The position numbers were made by a program, and so were the translations under genes. Of a DNA stretch of 9,396 nucleotides, positions 6,997 to 9,396 are shown one piece after another. Under the pieces are notes generated by a model. That model saw only the letters and a program-made list of their open reading frames with translations. It was not told the origin of the DNA and ran no database searches. How positions within the stretch are numbered: the stretch's first letter is position 1; every line of letters begins with the position of its first letter. The DNA is from Paramuribaculum sp. (lineage in GTDB: Bacteria > Bacteroidota > Bacteroidia > Bacteroidales > Muribaculaceae). The stretch is taken from NCBI GenBank assembly GCA_029062075.1, contig JAIDQW010000226.1, positions 1 to 9,396 on the forward strand, given 5' to 3'.

Positions 6997-8084
6997 TACA
7001 GAAGTGTATTGAATGTGATTGCGCACGGATTGAGCCCTGTGGGATAACTCTTTATTAACAAGCCGTTGGCATCATATAAATTGGCGAAACCGCCGCCCAT
7101 ATAGTCGGGTGAACCGTTTTTGAGGTTGTAGCCGGTGATAATCAGAAGCCCTGTGTATGGGTCAATGGCGATGGCAGCCGGAAAAGCTATTGGGTCGATG
7201 GTGATTGAGTTTGTTTTGCCTGTGGTTGGAGAGTAGGCATATACGGTGGTTACCGGCTCGCCCCACGGAGCGTTAACATAGACAATTGATGATGCCGCGG
7301 GGCTGATATATGTTGCCGGTGCGATGTTTTCAACCGATCCGTCACTCTTGATGCGCTTGAGAAGCGAGGGGGTCGTGGTGCCGTAGTCACCACGCACCAC
7401 GACAAACACGCTGCTGCCCACTGTAGCCATAGCTCCCGGATTCATGCCTACATTTATTTTCTCTACCTCGGTGAAAGATGAGATTGCAATTTTGCTGACC
7501 GTGTAGCCGTTTGCAAACCCCAGCTCGTAGTTCATGCCATCGGAGTTGCCGGCATAAACAAAATCGCCGCAAACAGTGATTCCGTCGGGGTTCGGACCAA
7601 CTTTGACACTCGCGTCTATGGCAAGAGATGCGGTGTCAATTCTTGCTACATACCCGTCAAACATGGTCACATATACTTTGTTTTTGTCAGTGGCGAAGAA
7701 TCTGGGCTGGGTACCGGTAGAAGCATCGGGACGTATATCCTTGATGAGCTTGAAGTTGCGGGCATCAAGAACACGGATAAGGTTGCTCTCATATACGGCT
7801 ATGTATAGTTTTGAGCCGTAAACGAGGGCGCTCTGCGGCGTGTCTCCGAGTATTCCGCCGGCATTTGCAGCCTCGAATGCCGTTTGATTGGCTGAGTTGG
7901 TGGCGAAATCAAGATATGTTAGTGACCCGGATATATTGGCATAATAACTGCCCTGATTAACTATGATGGCGCCAATGGTTGATTCAACCGGGTCGATGGT
8001 TGGTTCATCGGAGCCGTTTTCATTGCAGGCGGTGACTGCGGCTGCAATAGCGAGTGTTACGATAAGTCGTAGGAATTTAGACAT
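6996..8084 (-). CDS. btuG: BtuG-like surface beta-propeller lipoprotein (YncE/DUF5074 type)
   Basis: A 362-residue lipoprotein. The signal peptide ends in the lipobox VTAC with C20 as the lipidated residue, followed by NENGSDEP, an acidic stretch of the kind that marks surface export in Bacteroidetes. The rest is a chain of beta-propeller blades, for example SKLYIAVYESNLIRVLDAR (91-109), NKVYVTMFDGYVARID (135-150), VKVGPNPDGI (160-169) and INVGMNPGAM (210-219), closing with GLNPCAITFN. The opening VNQGSYY followed by GSLTYLD resembles the DUF5074/YncE pattern. In Bacteroides, BtuG proteins of this kind bind cobalamin very tightly on the cell surface and cap the BtuB receptor. The position 18 nt downstream of a TonB receptor and directly before a BtuF-like gene matches that. 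The ligand is inferred, not seen; other YncE-type proteins serve other receptors. Confidence 0.75.
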   Translation of the reverse strand: MSKFLRLIVTLAIAAAVTACNENGSDEPTIDPVESTIGAIIVNQGSYYANISGSLTYLDFATNSANQTAFEAANAGGILGDTPQSALVYGSKLYIAVYESNLIRVLDARNFKLIKDIRPDASTGTQPRFFATDKNKVYVTMFDGYVARIDTASLAIDASVKVGPNPDGITVCGDFVYAGNSDGMNYELGFANGYTVSKIAISSFTEVEKINVGMNPGAMATVGSSVFVVVRGDYGTTTPSLLKRIKSDGSVENIAPATYISPAASSIVYVNAPWGEPVTTVYAYSPTTGKTNSITIDPIAFPAAIAIDPYTGLLIITGYNLKNGSPDYMGGGFANLYDANGLLIKSYPTGLNPCAITFNTLL

Positions 8085-8102
8085 AGCTGATATTTTTTAG
8101 TT

Positions 8103-9396
8103 TTAGAATTCAAATTTGACAGTAGCTCTGAATGAACGTCCCGGCATGGGGTATCGCGCAATTACCTCATACTGGCGGTTGAATATATTGAGTATATCAA
8201 TACGAGGCTCGATGGTGTAGCGTGATAACCGGATAGGCTTGTAGAGCGCGGCGGCTGCGTCCGCATAACCGCGCAGGCGTGTTTGTGGCAGATTCTCGTT
8301 GGAGGCGAACCTGGCTGAGGTAGCTGTGACATTTGCCGCAAGACAAGCCCAGGGGTTTTCGTAACTCAACGACACACAGCCGCTGTGGCGCGGTATGTAA
8401 GCAACCTGCTTGCCGAAATCATTTGACTCACGGCTAGTGCGTGGTTCCATTCGCTGATAGCTGTAGTTTGCTGCAAACAGAATTGACTGCCGGCGGGCGG
8501 GAATGAAGTCCGCGGTGAATGTGAGGTCTGCTCCGCGCCCCCTCACTTTGCCGAGATTGGTGACAGTCCACACAAACATATTATATGGCACACCGACAAT
8601 TTTATCTTTTACGCTACTGATATAACCGTCTGCGGTCAAGGTTATCGTTTTTAGCCGTGTTTCAGTAGAAAGTTGCCAAGTAAGTCCTAAGTTAAACTGG
8701 TCGGTGTTTTCCGGTTTGACATCTGGGCTGCCGTAGTGAAAAAAGTAGCATTCGTTGAAAGTCGGCATCCTGAAAATACTCTTATATGATAGCCTGAACA
8801 GTAGATTGGTGCAGCTCAGTGGTCTGTAGCTGATACTTGCCGACGGGCTAATCCGCGTGGCGTTTCTCGCTGCTGTGCCGGTGCGCGATCCGTTGCGGTA
8901 AATAGAAGCGAGAGCCTTGACGGTTGCTGTAACACGGCTGCTCTTCCACCTGATTCCGAGGCTCTGAAGATATGAGTTGCGCCACGGATGATTTTCGGTG
9001 ATGAGGTTGCTTGTCAGACCGTTGTAAGTGTAATCTGCCGCGTAAGATAATGAAATATGGCTTGTCGGTGTCCACAGTGCCGCGGCAGAAGCGTATGCCT
9101 CCCGCTGATAGTAATTCTGTTGCAGCTTGCCGCCGGGGTATTTGCCGTTTGTGTCGGAATAGAGCGAGGCATCCCAGTTGAATTTTGCGTTTGCAAGCAG
9201 GGCGACAGTAGGGCTGATGGTGGCGCGGAAGGTTGACTGCCAGAATGCGCTTCGCTCAGTCAGCTTCTCTTTATTGTCATCATTGTAATATATAACCGGT
9301 CCCGGCAGATGGCTGCGGCTGTCGTAGTAGTACAGTTTTGTTGTCAGCGAGGCGCCTCCGCGCGGTATGAATCTAATGTTACCCTCGGTGTTGAGA
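8103..9396 (-). CDS. btuB: TonB-dependent outer-membrane receptor, C-terminal part (BtuB-like)
   Basis: The last 430 residues of a TonB-dependent receptor beta-barrel; the signal peptide, TonB box, plug and first strands lie beyond the right edge. The frame is open from 9395 to the TAA at 8103-8105. It shows alternating amphipathic strands rich in Tyr and Trp and family signatures: YYYDSRSHLPGPV (about 22-34), ISPSASISYRP, SYKSIFRMPTFNECYF (around 203-218, the usual FR-PTFN-LY motif) and the ending YPMPGRSFRATVKFEF with terminal Phe, the outer-membrane assembly signal. It would move a bound ligand into the periplasm using TonB energy. BtuB identity is suggested by the RSHLPGPVIYYND segment and by the BtuG-, BtuF- and BtuC-like genes that follow. 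Any cobalamin riboswitch would lie upstream, outside the window. Confidence 0.85.
   Translation of the reverse strand, partial: LNTEGNIRFIPRGGASLTTKLYYYDSRSHLPGPVIYYNDDNKEKLTERSAFWQSTFRATISPTVALLANAKFNWDASLYSDTNGKYPGGKLQQNYYQREAYASAAALWTPTSHISLSYAADYTYNGLTSNLITENHPWRNSYLQSLGIRWKSSRVTATVKALASIYRNGSRTGTAARNATRISPSASISYRPLSCTNLLFRLSYKSIFRMPTFNECYFFHYGSPDVKPENTDQFNLGLTWQLSTETRLKTITLTADGYISSVKDKIVGVPYNMFVWTVTNLGKVRGRGADLTFTADFIPARRQSILFAANYSYQRMEPRTSRESNDFGKQVAYIPRHSGCVSLSYENPWACLAANVTATSARFASNENLPQTRLRGYADAAAALYKPIRLSRYTIEPRIDILNIFNRQYEVIARYPMPGRSFRATVKFEF

Noticed and set aside
6997..7026. Start of the BtuF-like gene 30 nt further upstream
   Set aside because: It would lie inside the propeller gene and put ten extra residues before a normal lipoprotein signal; the TAATG overlap start is more likely.
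8103..8768. A separate 221-residue gene starting at ATG 8768
   Set aside because: The same frame is open to the window edge and encodes continuous receptor barrel; the ATG is an internal Met in the FRMPTFN motif.

Overview
The window looks like a chromosomal segment of a Bacteroidales bacterium, possibly Muribaculaceae (family-level placement is inference). The evidence is the -33/-7 promoter type (TTG, 19-20 bp, TAnnTTTG) seen three times, weak Shine-Dalgarno signals, Bacteroidetes-style surface-lipoprotein features, and a TonB receptor next to a beta-propeller lipoprotein. All genes run on the minus strand, so transcription goes from high to low coordinates. Intergenic gaps are short and there is no sign of mobile DNA, CRISPR, tRNA or rRNA.

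Region by region, in transcription order. (1) 9396-4874: an outer-membrane uptake operon. It holds the 3' part of a TonB-dependent receptor (BtuB-like), a YncE/DUF5074-type beta-propeller lipoprotein (BtuG-like), a periplasmic substrate-binding lipoprotein (BtuF-like) and a FecCD/BtuC-type permease. Together these would capture a corrinoid (probably cobalamin) at the cell surface, pass it through the outer membrane and hand it to an inner-membrane ABC importer. No ATPase (BtuD) follows the permease. (2) 4873-3051: its own promoter, then rplY (ribosomal protein L25), pth (peptidyl-tRNA hydrolase) and hslR (Hsp15-type S4 RNA-binding protein), a translation and ribosome-rescue operon. The rplY frame is intact over 218 codons except for one in-frame TAG at codon 36. 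(3) 3010-988: a promoter, then pyrB and pyrI (catalytic and regulatory subunits of aspartate carbamoyltransferase, pyrimidine synthesis), with a flavin-reductase-family gene overlapping the end of pyrI by 7 nt. (4) 882-1: a promoter and the 5' part of glyA (serine hydroxymethyltransferase), running off the window edge.

Most of the window is ordinary core metabolism and translation. The points that merit a second look are the nonsense codon in rplY, the corrinoid-uptake operon without a neighbouring ATPase, the linkage of rplY, pth and hslR, and a 14-bp perfect tandem repeat between the flavin reductase and glyA. I did not find convincing evidence of an undescribed multi-gene system.
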